A DNA stretch of 39,176 bases, from NCBI GenBank assembly GCA_016869275.1, contig VGEO01000020.1, positions 1 to 39,176 on the forward strand. Direction: 5' to 3'. The notes beneath the pieces were generated by a model that ran no database searches, was not told the DNA's origin, and worked only from the letters and a program-made list of their open reading frames with translations. Shown one piece after another: positions 1-9,548 of the stretch. Within the stretch, counting starts at the first letter, position 1. Every line of letters starts with the position of its first letter. This DNA is from Alphaproteobacteria bacterium (GTDB lineage Bacteria > Pseudomonadota > Alphaproteobacteria > SHVV01). The position numbers were made by a program, and so were the translations under genes.

Positions 1-110
1 TGGAGATCGAGCTGATCTCGCCGATCGCGATGGACGAGGGTTTGCGCTTCGCCATCCGCGAAGGCGGCAAGACCGTCGGCGCCGGCGTCGTCGCTTCGAT
101 CATCAAGTAA
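1..110 (+). CDS. tuf: Elongation factor Tu, C-terminal end (partial)
   Basis: Only the last 35 codons are in the window. They read in frame from base 3 to a TAA at 108-110 and give the domain 3 ending typical of EF-Tu, with a [16 protein letters not shown] segment and a final VVASIIK. EF-Tu delivers aminoacyl-tRNA to the ribosome as a GTP complex. It lies 38 bp upstream of rpsJ, the usual junction of the str and S10 operons, so the genes just outside the window are probably fusA, rpsG and rpsL (inference). Confidence 0.95.
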   Translation, partial: EIELISPIAMDEGLRFAIREGGKTVGAGVVASIIK

Positions 111-148
111 CGGAACGCTGACGCAGCGCATAGGTTGGGACGGGCACG

Positions 149-457
149 ATGGAAAGCCAGAACATCCGCATCAGACTGAAGGCGTTCGATCACCGTGTGC
201 TCGATCAGTCGACCAACGAGATCGTCGAGACGGCCAAGCGCACCGGTGCCGAAGTGCGGGGGCCGATTCCGCTGCCGACCCAGATCGAACGCTTCACCGT
301 CAACCGCTCGCCGCACATCGACAAAAAGTCGCGCGAGCAGTTCGAAATCCGCACCCATCGTCGTCTGCTCGACATCGTCGATCCGACGCCGCAAACGGTC
401 GATGCCCTGATGAAGCTCGATCTCGCGGCCGGCGTCGACGTCGAGATCAAACTCTAA
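149..457 (+). CDS. rpsJ: 30S ribosomal protein S10
   Basis: The 102-residue protein has the full bacterial S10 length and starts [19 protein letters not shown]. The central segment with GPIPLPT and the [20 protein letters not shown] stretch are family hallmarks. S10 sits in the 30S head and doubles as NusE, the NusB partner in antitermination. It is the first gene of the S10 cluster; rplC starts 13 bp after its stop. The ATG is preceded by a G-rich stretch (gggacggg) instead of a textbook Shine-Dalgarno. Confidence 0.98.
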   Translation: MESQNIRIRLKAFDHRVLDQSTNEIVETAKRTGAEVRGPIPLPTQIERFTVNRSPHIDKKSREQFEIRTHRRLLDIVDPTPQTVDALMKLDLAAGVDVEIKL

Positions 458-470
458 GGGAGAGACGCCC

Positions 471-1187
471 GTGCGCCGCACAGGCCTCATTGCACGCAAG
501 CTCGGCATGAGCCGGTTGTTCGACGACCAAGGCCGTCATGTGCCGGTCACCGTGCTCGCGGTCGACGACTGTCAGGTCGTCGGCCAGCGGACCAAAGATA
601 GCCACGGCTACACCGCGCTCCAGATCGGCGCTGGTAAGGCGCGGGTCAAGCGCGTGACCAAAGCGCTGCGCGGTCACTACGCCAAAGCCAACGTCGAGCC
701 CAAGAAGCGGCTGATCGAGTTCCGGGTTAGCGACGATGCGCTGGTCGATGTCGGCGCCGAATTGGTGCCGAGCCATTTTGCCGTCGGTCAATTGGTCGAC
801 GTCGTCGGCATCGCCGTCGGCCGCGGCTTTGCCGGCGCGATGAAGCGGCACAATTTCTCGGGCCTGCCGGCCTCGCACGGCGTCTCGATCTCGCACCGCT
901 CGCACGGTTCGACCGGTAACCGGCAGGACCCCGGCCGCGTCTTCAAGAACAAAAAGATGGCCGGCCACATGGGCACCAATCGCGTCACCGTGCAGAACCT
1001 CGAGGTCGTATCGGTCGACGATGCGCGCGGCTTGATCGTGGTCCGCGGCGCGGTCCCCGGCTCGGCCAACAGCTGGGTATCGGTGAGCGATGCGGTCAAG
1101 GTTCCGCTCCATAAGGAAGTACCAAAACCGGCCGGCATCAAGGCTGCCGCCGGGTCGGCGGCGCCGGCCGCTGAGGAGACCAAGTAA
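471..1187 (+). CDS. rplC: 50S ribosomal protein L3
   Basis: The 238-residue protein is a bacterial L3 beginning [17 protein letters not shown] from a GTG with ggaga 7-8 bases upstream. The long loop that reaches the peptidyl transferase centre is visible ([20 protein letters not shown]). By alignment from memory with E. coli L3, Gln152 is the residue methylated by PrmB in other proteobacteria. An Ala/Pro-rich tail of about 20 residues follows the conserved core. The TAA overlaps the ATG of rplD by one base. Confidence 0.97.
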   Translation: MRRTGLIARKLGMSRLFDDQGRHVPVTVLAVDDCQVVGQRTKDSHGYTALQIGAGKARVKRVTKALRGHYAKANVEPKKRLIEFRVSDDALVDVGAELVPSHFAVGQLVDVVGIAVGRGFAGAMKRHNFSGLPASHGVSISHRSHGSTGNRQDPGRVFKNKKMAGHMGTNRVTVQNLEVVSVDDARGLIVVRGAVPGSANSWVSVSDAVKVPLHKEVPKPAGIKAAAGSAAPAAEETK

Positions 1188-1807
1188 TGAAAGTCTCGGT
1201 AACCACGCTCGACGCCAAAGGCGCGGGGTCGATCGAGCTCGACGACAGCGTGTTCGGGCTCGTCGCCCGCCGCGACATTCTGCACCGTCTCGTCACCTGG
1301 CAGCTCGCCAAGCGGCGCGCCGGTACCCACAAGGTCAAGGACATCGGCGAGCTGACCGCGACCGGGCGCAAGATGTACAAGCAAAAAGGCACCGGCCAAG
1401 CCCGCCATGGCCACGCCAAGGCGCCGCAGTTCCGTGGCGGCGCCAAAGCGTTCGGACCGCACAACCGCGACCACTCGACCGACCTGCCGAAGTCGATCCG
1501 TAAGCTCGGCCTCAAGATGGCGCTCTCGGCCAAGCGGGCCGAGGGTAAGCTCGCGGTGATCGATACCGCGGCGTTGGCCGAGCCCAAGACCAAGGTCCTC
1601 GTCCAGAAGCTCAAGGCGCTCGGCTGGAATTCGGCGCTGGTGATCGACGGTCCTGAGCTCGACCGCAATTTCGAACGCGCCTCGCGCAACATCCCCGAGC
1701 TCGACCTGCTCAAGGATGTCGGTGCCAACGTCTACGATATCCTCAAGCGGGACCAACTCGTTCTCACCAAATCGGCGGTCGAGCGGCTGGAGGCGCGCCT
1801 CAAATGA
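1187..1807 (+). CDS. rplD: 50S ribosomal protein L4
   Basis: The 206-residue product has the L4 extended loop with [20 protein letters not shown], which lines the peptide exit tunnel. In E. coli L4 also represses its own operon by premature termination; no equivalent leader can be checked here because the start of the operon lies outside the window. It is coupled to rplC by a TAATG junction and to rplW by an ATGA overlap. Confidence 0.97.
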   Translation: MKVSVTTLDAKGAGSIELDDSVFGLVARRDILHRLVTWQLAKRRAGTHKVKDIGELTATGRKMYKQKGTGQARHGHAKAPQFRGGAKAFGPHNRDHSTDLPKSIRKLGLKMALSAKRAEGKLAVIDTAALAEPKTKVLVQKLKALGWNSALVIDGPELDRNFERASRNIPELDLLKDVGANVYDILKRDQLVLTKSAVERLEARLK

Positions 1808-2097
1808 CGCAGGAAACCAAGTTCGACGTGATCCGCCGCCCGATCATCAGCGAAAAGTCGACCCGCGGCTCGGAGTGGAATCAGGTGACGTTCGAAGTCG
1901 CCGACTGGGCGACCAAGGCCGACGTCAAACGGGCGGTCGAGACGCTGTTCAAGGTCAAGGTCGCCGCGGTCAATACGGTCCGCGTGCACGGCAAGTGGAA
2001 GCGCTTCCGCGGCTTTCTCGGCCGCCGCTCGGACATGAAAAAAGCAATCGTCACGCTGGCCGAAGGTCAGTCGATCGACGTGACCACCGGCATCTAG
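1804..2097 (+). CDS. rplW: 50S ribosomal protein L23
   Basis: The 97-residue protein has the L23 signature [15 protein letters not shown] near the N-terminus and a basic loop with [15 protein letters not shown]23 sits at the tunnel exit and docks trigger factor and SRP. The start ATG overlaps the rplD stop by four bases, so translation is probably coupled; rplB follows after 27 bp. Confidence 0.97.
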   Translation: MTQETKFDVIRRPIISEKSTRGSEWNQVTFEVADWATKADVKRAVETLFKVKVAAVNTVRVHGKWKRFRGFLGRRSDMKKAIVTLAEGQSIDVTTGI

Positions 2098-2124
2098 TCG
2101 CGCACGGCGGTCAGGAGTAGGGAC

Positions 2125-2955
2125 ATGGCACTGAAGACGTTTCGGCCGACCACACCCGGGCAGCGCGGGCTTGTCCTCGTCGACAAGTCGGCGCTGTGGA
2201 AGGGAAAGCCGATCAAGAAGCTGGTCAAGGGCCTGAACAAGACCGGCGCGCGCAACAATTTGGGCCGCATCACCAGCCGCCACCACGGCGGCGGCCACAA
2301 GCAGCGCTACCGCATCGTCGATTTCAAGCGTGATAAGCACGCCGCCGCCAAGGTCGAACGGCTGGAGTACGATCCGAACCGCACCGCGTTCCTGGCGCTG
2401 CTCCGCTACGAAGACGGCACGCTCAGCTACGTGCTGGCGCCGCAACGGCTCTCGGTCGGCGACACCGTCGAGGCCGGTGAACGCGTCGACGTCAAGCCCG
2501 GCAATGCGATGCCAATGAAGAACATTCCGGTCGGCACCATCATCCACAACATCGAGATGAAACCGGGTTCGGGCGGCCAGATCGCGCGCTCGGCCGGTGC
2601 CTATGCCCAGTTGGTCGGCAAGGACGCCGGCTATGCGTTGCTGCGCCTGTCGTCGGGTGAGCAGCGGATGGTGCGCGCCGACTGCATGGCGACGATCGGC
2701 GCGGTCTCCAATCCGGACCATCAGAACGTCAAGATCGGCAAGGCCGGGCGCAATCGCTGGAAGGGCTGGCGCCCGCACGTGCGCGGCACGGCGATGAACC
2801 CGATCGACCACCCGCACGGTGGCGGCGAAGGCCGCACCAAGGGCGGCCGTCATCCGGTGACGCCGTGGGGCTTCCCGACCAAGGGCAAGCCGACGCGTCA
2901 GAACAAGGCGACCGACAAGTACATCTTGCGGCGCCGCTCGAAGACGCGCGTGTAG
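2125..2955 (+). CDS. rplB: 50S ribosomal protein L2
   Basis: The 276-residue protein is a complete L2. Near the C-terminus it carries the conserved [20 protein letters not shown] loop, including the histidine equivalent to E. coli His229 that is important for peptidyl transferase activity. The N-terminal RNA-binding part contains [16 protein letters not shown] clear aggagt-type ribosome binding site lies before the ATG. It is followed 10 bp later by rpsS. Confidence 0.98.
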   Translation: MALKTFRPTTPGQRGLVLVDKSALWKGKPIKKLVKGLNKTGARNNLGRITSRHHGGGHKQRYRIVDFKRDKHAAAKVERLEYDPNRTAFLALLRYEDGTLSYVLAPQRLSVGDTVEAGERVDVKPGNAMPMKNIPVGTIIHNIEMKPGSGGQIARSAGAYAQLVGKDAGYALLRLSSGEQRMVRADCMATIGAVSNPDHQNVKIGKAGRNRWKGWRPHVRGTAMNPIDHPHGGGEGRTKGGRHPVTPWGFPTKGKPTRQNKATDKYILRRRSKTRV

Positions 2956-2965
2956 GGAGGAATCG

Positions 2966-3256
2966 GTGGCTCGTTCGGTTTGGAAAGGTCCGTTCGTCGA
3001 CGGCTATCTGCTGAAGAAAGCGGAGACCGCGCGCTCGTCGGGTCGCAAGGAGCCGATCAAGACGTGGTCGCGCCGCTCGACGATTTTGCCGCAGTTCGTC
3101 GGTCTCACCTTCAACGTCTACAACGGTCGTAAATTCATCCCGGTGCTGGTCACCGAAACCATGGTCGGCCACAAGTTGGGCGAGTTTTCGCCGACGCGGA
3201 CGTTCCACGGTCACTCGGGCGACAAGAAGGTCAAGAAAGAAGGCGAGACTGCGTAA
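2966..3256 (+). CDS. rpsS: 30S ribosomal protein S19
   Basis: The 96-residue product starts from GTG with gggagga just upstream. It begins [18 protein letters not shown] and contains [14 protein letters not shown] and [13 protein letters not shown], all standard S19 motifs. S19 forms a head complex with S13 and contacts the A-site finger. A short Lys/Glu tail follows the core. Confidence 0.98.
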   Translation: MARSVWKGPFVDGYLLKKAETARSSGRKEPIKTWSRRSTILPQFVGLTFNVYNGRKFIPVLVTETMVGHKLGEFSPTRTFHGHSGDKKVKKEGETA

Positions 3257-3272
3257 GCGACGGATTGGAACG

Positions 3273-3653
3273 ATGGGCAAGAAAGCTTTCACGCGCAGAC
3301 TGCAAGAAAACGAGGCGCTCGCCACCGCGTCGGGGATTCGCGTGTCCCCGCGCAAGCTCAACATCGTCGCCGGCCTGATCCGCGGCAAGAAGGTCGATCA
3401 GGCTCTGGCCCAGCTCAGCTTCACGCGCCGGCGCATCGCCGTCGACGTCAAGAAAGTCCTGCAGTCGGCGATCGCCAACGCCGAAAACAACCACCAGCTC
3501 GACGTCGACCGGCTTTACGTAGCCGACGCCCATGTCGGTCGGGCGTTCGAACTCAAACGGTTCATGCCGCGGGCGCGCGGTCGGGTCGGCCGAATCCACA
3601 AGCCGTTCAGCCACCTGACCATCGTCGTCCGCGAGCGCGAGGAGGTTTCCTGA
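3273..3653 (+). CDS. rplV: 50S ribosomal protein L22
   Basis: The 126-residue protein contains the L22 core [20 protein letters not shown] and the tunnel hairpin followed by [18 protein letters not shown]. The beta-hairpin of L22 lines the exit tunnel and contributes to macrolide sensitivity. The stop codon shares one base with the ATG of rpsC (TGATG). Confidence 0.97.
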   Translation: MGKKAFTRRLQENEALATASGIRVSPRKLNIVAGLIRGKKVDQALAQLSFTRRRIAVDVKKVLQSAIANAENNHQLDVDRLYVADAHVGRAFELKRFMPRARGRVGRIHKPFSHLTIVVREREEVS

Positions 3654-4333
3654 TGGGTCAAAAAGTCAACCCGATCGGGCTTCGGTTGGGGATCAACCGG
3701 ACCTGGGACTCGCGCTGGTTCGCCGACGGCGACGCTTACAGCAAATTGCTGCACGAGGACCTCAAGATCCGCAAATTCTTGATCGACCGGCTCAATCAGG
3801 CGGGCATCTCGCGGGTGATGATCGAGCGGCCGGCCAAAAAGGCACGGATCGCGCTCCATACGGCGCGGCCCGGCGTGGTGATCGGCAAGAAGGGCGCCGA
3901 CATCGAGAAGCTGCGCTCCGACCTCGCCAAGATGACCCAGGGTGAGGTTCACCTGAACATCATCGAGATTCGCAAGCCCGAGATCGACGCCCGTCTCGTG
4001 GCCGAGAATATCGCCCAGCAGCTGACCCGCCGCGTCGCCTTCCGCCGCGCCATGAAACGCGCGGTGCAGTCGGCACTGCGGCTCGGCGCCCAGGGCATTC
4101 GGATCAACTGCGGCGGCCGTCTTGGCGGCGCCGAAATCGCCCGCATGGAATGGTACCGCGAGGGCCGGGTGCCGCTTCACACGCTGCGCGCGGATATTGA
4201 CTACGGCGAGGCGACGGCGATGACCGCCTACGGCACCTGCGGCGTCAAGGTTTGGATCTACAAGGGCGACATTCTCGCCCACGATCCGATGGCGCAGGAC
4301 AAACGGCTCAACGAGCAGCAAGTCACGCGCTGA
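3653..4333 (+). CDS. rpsC: 30S ribosomal protein S3
   Basis: The 226-residue S3 starts [20 protein letters not shown]. The KH-type RNA-binding domain is visible with [15 protein letters not shown], and the C-terminal domain has [21 protein letters not shown]3 lines the mRNA entry tunnel and has helicase-associated basic residues. The start overlaps the rplV stop. Confidence 0.98.
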   Translation: MGQKVNPIGLRLGINRTWDSRWFADGDAYSKLLHEDLKIRKFLIDRLNQAGISRVMIERPAKKARIALHTARPGVVIGKKGADIEKLRSDLAKMTQGEVHLNIIEIRKPEIDARLVAENIAQQLTRRVAFRRAMKRAVQSALRLGAQGIRINCGGRLGGAEIARMEWYREGRVPLHTLRADIDYGEATAMTAYGTCGVKVWIYKGDILAHDPMAQDKRLNEQQVTR

Positions 4334-4356
4334 CGGTCCGCGTAACGGAGTGAACG

Positions 4357-4776
4357 ATGCTGCAACCCGCCCGCACCAAGTACCGCAAGGCCTTCAAGGG
4401 CCGCGTCAAGGGCAAAGCCACCAGCGCCAACGCGCTCAACTTCGGCTCGTACGGCATGAAGGCGATCGAGCCGGCGCGGATGACCGCACGCCAGATCGAG
4501 GCTTGCCGGCGCGCGATTACGCGCCACTTGAAGCGCAGCGGGCGGCTGTGGATTCGCGTGTATCCGGACGTACCGGTGTCGAGCAAACCGACCGAGGTGC
4601 GAATGGGTAAAGGCAAGGGCACGCCCGAGTTCTGGATGTGCCGGATCAAGCCCGGCCGCATCATGTTCGAGCTCGACGGCATCACGCCGGCGCTCGCGCG
4701 CGAGGCGTTCGACCTGGGTGCTGCCAAGCTTCCGATCAAGGTCCGCTACGTCGCGCGGGCCGGCATCATGATTTAA
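4357..4776 (+). CDS. rplP: 50S ribosomal protein L16
   Basis: The 139-residue protein matches L16, beginning [16 protein letters not shown] and containing the conserved [20 protein letters not shown] and [11 protein letters not shown] segments. L16 organises the A-site region of the large subunit. The arginine in the PDVPVSSKP neighbourhood that is hydroxylated by YcfD in some Gram-negatives cannot be assigned with certainty here. A second, out-of-frame ATG lies just upstream at 4350. Confidence 0.97.
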   Translation: MLQPARTKYRKAFKGRVKGKATSANALNFGSYGMKAIEPARMTARQIEACRRAITRHLKRSGRLWIRVYPDVPVSSKPTEVRMGKGKGTPEFWMCRIKPGRIMFELDGITPALAREAFDLGAAKLPIKVRYVARAGIMI

Positions 4777-4786
4777 CGGGATTGCG

Positions 4787-4981
4787 ATGAAGGCCGACGA
4801 ACTCAAAGGCAAGAGCCTCGACGAGCTCAAGGATCAGCTGCTGCAGCTGAAGAAGGAGGCCTTCAACCTCCGCTTTCAGCGTGCCAGCGGCCAGCTGCAG
4901 AACACGGCGCGAGTCCGCGAAGTGCGGCGCGATATTGCCCGCCTCAAGACCGTGCTCCGCGCACGCGAACGCGCGGCCTAG
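4787..4981 (+). CDS. rpmC: 50S ribosomal protein L29
   Basis: The 64-residue protein is a helical L29 with [20 protein letters not shown] and the diagnostic [21 protein letters not shown]29 sits next to L23 at the tunnel exit. It is separated by 10 bp from both rplP and rpsQ. Confidence 0.97.
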   Translation: MKADELKGKSLDELKDQLLQLKKEAFNLRFQRASGQLQNTARVREVRRDIARLKTVLRARERAA

Positions 4982-4991
4982 GAGTCTAACG

Positions 4992-5237
4992 ATGCCGAAA
5001 CGAGTACTGCGTGGCCAGGTGGTGAGCGACAAAGGCGACAAGACCGTCGTGGTCGTCGTCGAACGGCGTGTCATGCACCCGGTCTACAAGAAGTTCATCC
5101 GCCGGCGGAAGAAATTCCACGCCCACGACGCCGAGAACAAGTGGAAGGTGGGCGACACCGTGGAGATTCGCGAGTGCCGCCCGGTTTCCAAGCTCAAGCG
5201 TTGGGAAGTGGTGGCCGGCGAACGGGCCGGCGGCTAG
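4992..5237 (+). CDS. rpsQ: 30S ribosomal protein S17
   Basis: The 81-residue protein is an OB-fold S17 beginning [20 protein letters not shown], with [18 protein letters not shown] and the [20 protein letters not shown] core. The reading frame is open further upstream, to 4881, but that part overlaps rpmC. The ATG at 4992 is preceded by aggagt at a good distance and gives the normal family length, so I chose it. Confidence 0.97.
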   Translation: MPKRVLRGQVVSDKGDKTVVVVVERRVMHPVYKKFIRRRKKFHAHDAENKWKVGDTVEIRECRPVSKLKRWEVVAGERAGG

Positions 5238-5261
5238 GCGCGGAGCGTACGAGGTAAGATC

Positions 5262-5630
5262 ATGATTCAGGTGCAATCCAAGCTCGACGTCGCCGACAAT
5301 TCGGGCGCGCGTCAGGTCGAGTGCATCAAGGTGCTGGGCGGCTCACACCGCCGGTTCGCGACCGTCGGCGACATCATCGTCGTCTCGATCAAGGACGCGA
5401 TTCCGCGCGGCCGCGTCAAGAAGGGCGACGTCCATAAGGCGGTGATCGTACGCACCGCCAAAGAGATCCGTCGCGCCGACGGCAGCGCGATCCGCTTCGA
5501 CCGCAACGCCGCCGTACTGATCAATCCGCAGGGCGAGCCGATCGGCACACGCATCTTCGGCCCGGTCACGCGCGAGTTGCGCGCCAAGCAGCAGATGAAG
5601 ATCGTGTCGCTCGCGCCGGAGGTGCTGTGA
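5262..5630 (+). CDS. rplN: 50S ribosomal protein L14
   Basis: The 122-residue product has the strictly standard L14 length, begins [20 protein letters not shown] and ends in REKQ-like basic motifs followed by [12 protein letters not shown]14 bridges the subunits and binds the silencing factor RsfS. Its TGA overlaps the ATG of rplX. Confidence 0.98.
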   Translation: MIQVQSKLDVADNSGARQVECIKVLGGSHRRFATVGDIIVVSIKDAIPRGRVKKGDVHKAVIVRTAKEIRRADGSAIRFDRNAAVLINPQGEPIGTRIFGPVTRELRAKQQMKIVSLAPEVL

Positions 5631-5947
5631 TGGCGGCGCGTATAAAAAAAGGCGACAACGTCGTCGTTCTCGCCGGCAAGGACAAAGGCAAGAAGGGCAG
5701 CGTGCTGCGCGTGGTCGCCGCCGGCGGTCGTGCCGTGGTCCAGGGCGTCAACATGATCAAACGGCACACGCGGCCGCGGCCGGGCGAACCGGGCGGCATC
5801 GTCGAGAAGGAAGCGCCGATCCATATTTCGAACCTCGCCCATGTCGATCCCAAGTCGGGCGGCCCGACCCGGATCGGCTTCCGTATTCTCGACGACGGCC
5901 GCAAGGTTCGCTTCGCCAAAAAGTCCGGCGAAGTGATCGATCTCTGA
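5630..5947 (+). CDS. rplX: 50S ribosomal protein L24
   Basis: The 105-residue protein has the KOW motif [20 protein letters not shown] at the N-terminus, followed by [11 protein letters not shown] and [15 protein letters not shown]24 initiates 50S assembly. A GTG at 5627 lies directly in front in the same frame. I prefer the ATG at 5630, which forms a TGATG overlap with rplN and gives the usual MAARIKKGD start. Confidence 0.96.
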   Translation: MAARIKKGDNVVVLAGKDKGKKGSVLRVVAAGGRAVVQGVNMIKRHTRPRPGEPGGIVEKEAPIHISNLAHVDPKSGGPTRIGFRILDDGRKVRFAKKSGEVIDL

Positions 5948-5957
5948 GGTGAATGCC

Positions 5958-6503
5958 ATGGCTCAGCCCCGACTGCGCGAGCACTACGAGAGGGCGGTCA
6001 AGCCGGCGCTGGTGGCCAAGTTCGGCTACACCAACGCCATGCAGGTACCGCGGCTTTCGAAGATCGTCGTCAACATGGGCGTCGGCGAAGCGCTGAAGGA
6101 CGGCAAGAAGATGACGGCCGCCGCCGGTGAGCTCACCGCCATCGCCGGGCAGAAAGCGCTGGTCATCAAGTCGCGCAAGGCGATCGCCAACTTCAAGCTC
6201 CGGATCGATGCCGAAATCGCCTGCAAGGTGACGCTTCGCCGCAATCGGATGTACGAGTTCTTCGATCGGCTGATCACGATCGCGCTGCCGCGGGTGCGCG
6301 ATTTCCGCGGCGTGTCGCCCAAGAGCTTCGACGGGCACGGCAACTATGCGCTCGGCCTCAAGGAGCAGATCATTTTTCCCGAGATCGACTACGACAAGGT
6401 CGACGAGATTCGCGGCATGGACGTGGTGATCGTGACGACGGCACGGAGCGATGACGAGGGGCGCGAGCTTCTCGCTCAGTTCGGTTTGCCGTTCCAGAAA
6501 TAG
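5958..6503 (+). CDS. rplE: 50S ribosomal protein L5
   Basis: The 181-residue L5 contains [20 protein letters not shown] and, at the C-terminal side, FSPK-like [21 protein letters not shown]5 binds 5S rRNA with L18 and contacts P-site tRNA. The frame is open from a GTG at 5949, but the ATG at 5958 has gaggtga about 6 bases upstream and gives the expected start [11 protein letters not shown]. Confidence 0.97.
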   Translation: MAQPRLREHYERAVKPALVAKFGYTNAMQVPRLSKIVVNMGVGEALKDGKKMTAAAGELTAIAGQKALVIKSRKAIANFKLRIDAEIACKVTLRRNRMYEFFDRLITIALPRVRDFRGVSPKSFDGHGNYALGLKEQIIFPEIDYDKVDEIRGMDVVIVTTARSDDEGRELLAQFGLPFQK

Positions 6504-6516
6504 CCGGAGAAGCGTT

Positions 6517-6822
6517 ATGGCGAAGAAAAGCTCGATCGAACGCAACCGCAAGCGCGAGCGCATGACCAAGCGCTTTTCCGCCAAACGGGCGAAGCTCAAG
6601 GTGATCGCGGGTGATCGCGAGCTGCCGCCCGAGGAACGCTTTGCGGCGCAGCTCAAGCTGGCGGCGTTGCCGCGCAACGGCTCGCGCGTGCGCATCCGCA
6701 ACCGCTGCGAGCTGACCGGGCGTCCGCGCGCGGTCTATCGCAAGTTCAAGTTGGCCCGCATCAAGCTCCGTGAACTGGCCTCGGTCGGCCAGATCCCGGG
6801 CATGGTCAAGGCAAGCTGGTAA
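6517..6822 (+). CDS. rpsN: 30S ribosomal protein S14, zinc-independent long form
   Basis: The 101-residue protein is the long form of S14 that lacks the CxxC pairs of the short zinc-binding paralogue: only one Cys is present, in [16 protein letters not shown]. The ATG at 6517 with ccggaga upstream gives [20 protein letters not shown]; the open frame further upstream overlaps rplE. Having the zinc-free form in the main operon is the common state in alphaproteobacteria. Confidence 0.97.
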   Translation: MAKKSSIERNRKRERMTKRFSAKRAKLKVIAGDRELPPEERFAAQLKLAALPRNGSRVRIRNRCELTGRPRAVYRKFKLARIKLRELASVGQIPGMVKASW

Positions 6823-6833
6823 GGGGAGAGCCG

Positions 6834-7232
6834 ATGGCGATTTCCGATCCGTTGGGCGATCTGCTCGCCCGTATCCGCAACGGGCAGCGTTCGCGCATGG
6901 CGACGGTGCTGTCGCCGGCGTCGCGGCTGCGCGAGCGGGTACTCGACGTGCTGAAGCGCGAGGGCTACATCTGCGACTTTTCGCGCAAGGCCGAAGAGGG
7001 CACGTTTGATGCGCTCGTGATCGAACTCAAGTATCGCGAAGGCGAGCCGGTGATCCGCGACATCGAGCGGGTCTCGACACCGGGGCGGCGCGTTTATTCG
7101 AAAATCAGGGAATTGCCGCGCGTCGCCGGTGGCCTCGGCATCTCGATCCTGTCGACGCCCAAGGGCGTGATGTCGGATGCCGAAGCGCGCGCTCAGAACG
7201 TCGGCGGCGAAGTTCTCTGTAACGTGTTCTAG
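6834..7232 (+). CDS. rpsH: 30S ribosomal protein S8
   Basis: The 132-residue S8 begins MAISDPLGDLLARIRNGQ and ends with the diagnostic GVMSDAEARAQNVGGEVLCN. S8 binds helix 21 of 16S rRNA and in E. coli is the repressor of the spc operon, acting at the rplE start. I did not recognise an obvious S8-type helix in the short gap before rplE here. Confidence 0.97.
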   Translation: MAISDPLGDLLARIRNGQRSRMATVLSPASRLRERVLDVLKREGYICDFSRKAEEGTFDALVIELKYREGEPVIRDIERVSTPGRRVYSKIRELPRVAGGLGISILSTPKGVMSDAEARAQNVGGEVLCNVF

Positions 7233-7241
7233 GGCAGCGCC

Positions 7242-7775
7242 ATGTCACGCATTGGCAACAAACCGATCGCGATCCCGGCCGGCGTCAACGTCGAGGTCAG
7301 CGGCCAGAAAGTCGCGGTGTCGGGCAAGAAGGGCAAGGCCGAGATGGTCCTGGTGGGCGACCTCTTGGCCAAGGTCGACAAGGGCGTGGTGTCGGTCGCA
7401 CCCAAGCAGGACACCAAACGCGCCCGCATGATGTGGGGCATGTCGCGGACCTTGATCAACAACATGATCAACGGCGCGGTCAACGGCTACACCGTCGATC
7501 TCGAGATCAACGGGGTTGGCTACCGGGCCGCGGTCGCGGGCAAGACCCTCAATCTTCAGCTCGGCTTCAGCCACGAGATCGCCTACGCGATCCCGGCTGG
7601 GATCGAGATCAAGTGCGAGAAACCCACGACGATTCGTGTGTCCGGCGCCGACAAGCATCTGGTCGGCCAGGTTGCGGCCGAGATTCGCGCGTACCGGGGT
7701 CCGGAGCCCTACAAGGGCAAGGGCATCAAGTACGCGGATGAAGTCATCCACCGCAAAGAAGGCAAGAAGAAGTAG
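7242..7775 (+). CDS. rplF: 50S ribosomal protein L6
   Basis: The 177-residue L6 shows the expected two repeated domains. It begins MSRIGNKPIAIPAGVNVEV and the second half carries the family signature with YKGKGIKYADEVIHRKEGKK near the C-terminus. L6 lies close to the sarcin-ricin loop and the factor-binding site. It is followed 6 bp later by rplR. Confidence 0.97.
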   Translation: MSRIGNKPIAIPAGVNVEVSGQKVAVSGKKGKAEMVLVGDLLAKVDKGVVSVAPKQDTKRARMMWGMSRTLINNMINGAVNGYTVDLEINGVGYRAAVAGKTLNLQLGFSHEIAYAIPAGIEIKCEKPTTIRVSGADKHLVGQVAAEIRAYRGPEPYKGKGIKYADEVIHRKEGKKK

Positions 7776-7781
7776 CGCGCC

Positions 7782-8144
7782 ATGGCCAACCGCAAAGACA
7801 GCACCGCTCGCCGCCAGCGCCGGACGCGGGCCAAGTTCCGCCTGCGCCGCAACGGGCGGCCGCGGCTCTCGGTGTTTCGCTCGCACGAGCACATTTACGC
7901 CCAGATCATCGATGACATTCACGGCGCGACCCTGGCGGCGGCATCGAGCCTCGAAAAGGACATGCGGGCGAAGCTCGCCAAGGGCGGCAACAAGGACGCG
8001 GCTATCGCGGTCGGCAAACTGATCGCCGAGCGCGCCACCGCGAAGGGCATCAAGGACGTCGTGTTCGACCGAGGCAGCTATATCTATCACGGTCGGGTCA
8101 AGGCATTGGCCGACGCGGCGCGTGAAGGCGGCTTGAACTTTTGA
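7782..8144 (+). CDS. rplR: 50S ribosomal protein L18
   Basis: The 120-residue L18 has an Arg-rich N-terminus ([15 protein letters not shown]), the [18 protein letters not shown] core and a C-terminal [21 protein letters not shown]18 carries 5S rRNA into the large subunit with L5. Confidence 0.97.
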   Translation: MANRKDSTARRQRRTRAKFRLRRNGRPRLSVFRSHEHIYAQIIDDIHGATLAAASSLEKDMRAKLAKGGNKDAAIAVGKLIAERATAKGIKDVVFDRGSYIYHGRVKALADAAREGGLNF

Positions 8145-8155
8145 GGAATCAGCGG

Positions 8156-8725
8156 ATGGCGCGTGGCGACGATAGACGGGATCGAGGCGATCGGGGCGAT
8201 CGCGAGCGCGGCGACGGCGAACTCGTCGACAAGCTCGTCAGCATCAACCGTGTCGCCAAGGTGGTGAAGGGCGGCCGGCGCTTCGGCTTTGCCGCACTGG
8301 TGGTGGTCGGCGACCAAAAGGGTCGGGTCGGCTATGGCAGCGGCAAGGCGCGCGAGGTGCCGGAGGCGATCCGCAAGGCGACCGAGTACGCCAAGCGGCA
8401 TCTGGTCCGGATTCCGCTGCGCGAAGGCCGCACCATCCACCACGATGCGACTGCCAAATTCGGCGCCGGCCATGTCGTGATCCGCTCGGCGGCCGCCGGC
8501 ACCGGCATCATCGCCGGCGGGCCGATGCGCGCAGTGTTCGAGACGCTCGGCATTCAGGACGTCGTCGCCAAGTCGATCGGCTCGGCCAATCCGCACAACA
8601 TGGTCAAGGCGACGTTCGCGGCGTTGCAGCGCGTGTCGTCGCCGCGGTCGGTAGCGGCGCGGCGCGGCCTCAAGGTGTCGGACATCCTGAGCCGCCGGCG
8701 CGATCAGAGCGAGGGAGAGGAATAG
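8156..8725 (+). CDS. rpsE: 30S ribosomal protein S5
   Basis: The 189-residue S5 has the double-stranded RNA-binding domain ([20 protein letters not shown]) and the conserved [16 protein letters not shown] and [16 protein letters not shown] segments. The first 20 or so residues are a highly charged Asp/Arg/Gly run ([18 protein letters not shown]). The frame is open from a TTG at 8141 overlapping the rplR stop; the ATG at 8156 with gaggaa upstream is the better start. Confidence 0.96.
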   Translation: MARGDDRRDRGDRGDRERGDGELVDKLVSINRVAKVVKGGRRFGFAALVVVGDQKGRVGYGSGKAREVPEAIRKATEYAKRHLVRIPLREGRTIHHDATAKFGAGHVVIRSAAAGTGIIAGGPMRAVFETLGIQDVVAKSIGSANPHNMVKATFAALQRVSSPRSVAARRGLKVSDILSRRRDQSEGEE

Positions 8726-8728
8726 GTC

Positions 8729-8920
8729 ATGGCCGCGGCGGCGAAGATCAAGGTGACGCAGATTCGCAGCCCGATCTCGCGCCCGGCGTGGCAGCGCACG
8801 GTGCTGATCGGGCTCGGACTCAACAAGATGCACCGCTCGCGCGTGCTCGAGGATACGCCCTCGATTCGCGGCATGATCGCCAAGGTTCATCACCTGGTGA
8901 AGATCGAGGAAGCGCGCTAG
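8729..8920 (+). CDS. rpmD: 50S ribosomal protein L30
   Basis: The 63-residue L30 contains the signature [20 protein letters not shown] followed by [21 protein letters not shown]30 is a small globular protein of the central 50S body. Only 3 bp separate it from rpsE, whereas 73 bp, unusually long for this cluster, separate it from rplO. Confidence 0.97.
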   Translation: MAAAAKIKVTQIRSPISRPAWQRTVLIGLGLNKMHRSRVLEDTPSIRGMIAKVHHLVKIEEAR

Positions 8921-8978
8921 CGCGGGATCGCCGCGCCCGCGCCGATTTTGACGACGGTCGCGCGGGCTTGACCCGCGC
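8920..8978 (+). promoter_or_regulatory. Alternating four-arm inverted repeat before rplO
   Basis: The arm GCGCGGG occurs at 8920-8926 and 8960-8966, and its exact complement CCCGCGC at 8936-8942 and 8972-8978. Arms 1:2 and 3:4 can form two hairpins (loops of 9 and 5 nt). Arms 2:3, or 1:4, can form competing hairpins. The last arm ends 2-3 nt before the gaggag ribosome binding site of rplO. This is seen directly; an attenuator or translation-switch role is inference, and GC-rich chance pairing is possible. Confidence 0.45.
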
Positions 8979-8993
8979 ATGAGGAGTTTGGCG

Positions 8994-9536
8994 ATGAAGC
9001 TCAACCAACTTTCCGACAACCCCGGCGCGCGCAAGGCGCGCATCCGTTGGGGCCGCGGCATCGGCTCGGGCAAAGGCAAGACCGCCGGTCGGGGTCACAA
9101 GGGCCAGTTGGCGCGCACCGGCGTCGCGCTTAACGGCTTCGAGGGCGGCCAGATGCCGATCTACCGGCGCCTGCCCAAGCGCGGCTTCATCAACCCGTTC
9201 ACCCGCAAGCCCGAAATCGTCAACATCGGCCGCATTCAGGCCGCGATCGACAGCGGTGCGCTCGATGGCGCCCAGCCGATCACGATCGACGCGCTCAAGA
9301 AGGCCGGCATCGTCGGCAAGGGGCTCGATGGCGTGCGCCTGCTCGGCGACGGCACCATCAAAGCCAAGGTCGCAATCGAGGTGTCGACCGCGACACCCTC
9401 GGCGGTCGCCGCGGTCGAGGCCGCCGGCGGGACGGTCAAGACCCTCGCCGTGCGCAAGTCGGCCGAGCCGCCTAAAGAAAAGAAGAAAAAGAAAGACAAG
9501 AACGCGAAAAAGAAAACCGCCGCCGCCGAGGAATAG
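8994..9536 (+). CDS. rplO: 50S ribosomal protein L15
   Basis: The 180-residue protein begins [20 protein letters not shown] and carries the L15 motifs [13 protein letters not shown] and [18 protein letters not shown]. The core ends near residue 155. The last 25 residues are an added tail very rich in Lys and then Ala/Glu ([16 protein letters not shown] followed by TAAAEE). An ATG at 8979 is in frame but lies on top of the ribosome binding site gaggag at 8981-8986, so I chose the ATG at 8994. Confidence 0.96.
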   Translation: MKLNQLSDNPGARKARIRWGRGIGSGKGKTAGRGHKGQLARTGVALNGFEGGQMPIYRRLPKRGFINPFTRKPEIVNIGRIQAAIDSGALDGAQPITIDALKKAGIVGKGLDGVRLLGDGTIKAKVAIEVSTATPSAVAAVEAAGGTVKTLAVRKSAEPPKEKKKKKDKNAKKKTAAAEE

Positions 9537-9548
9537 CGCACACCCCCG

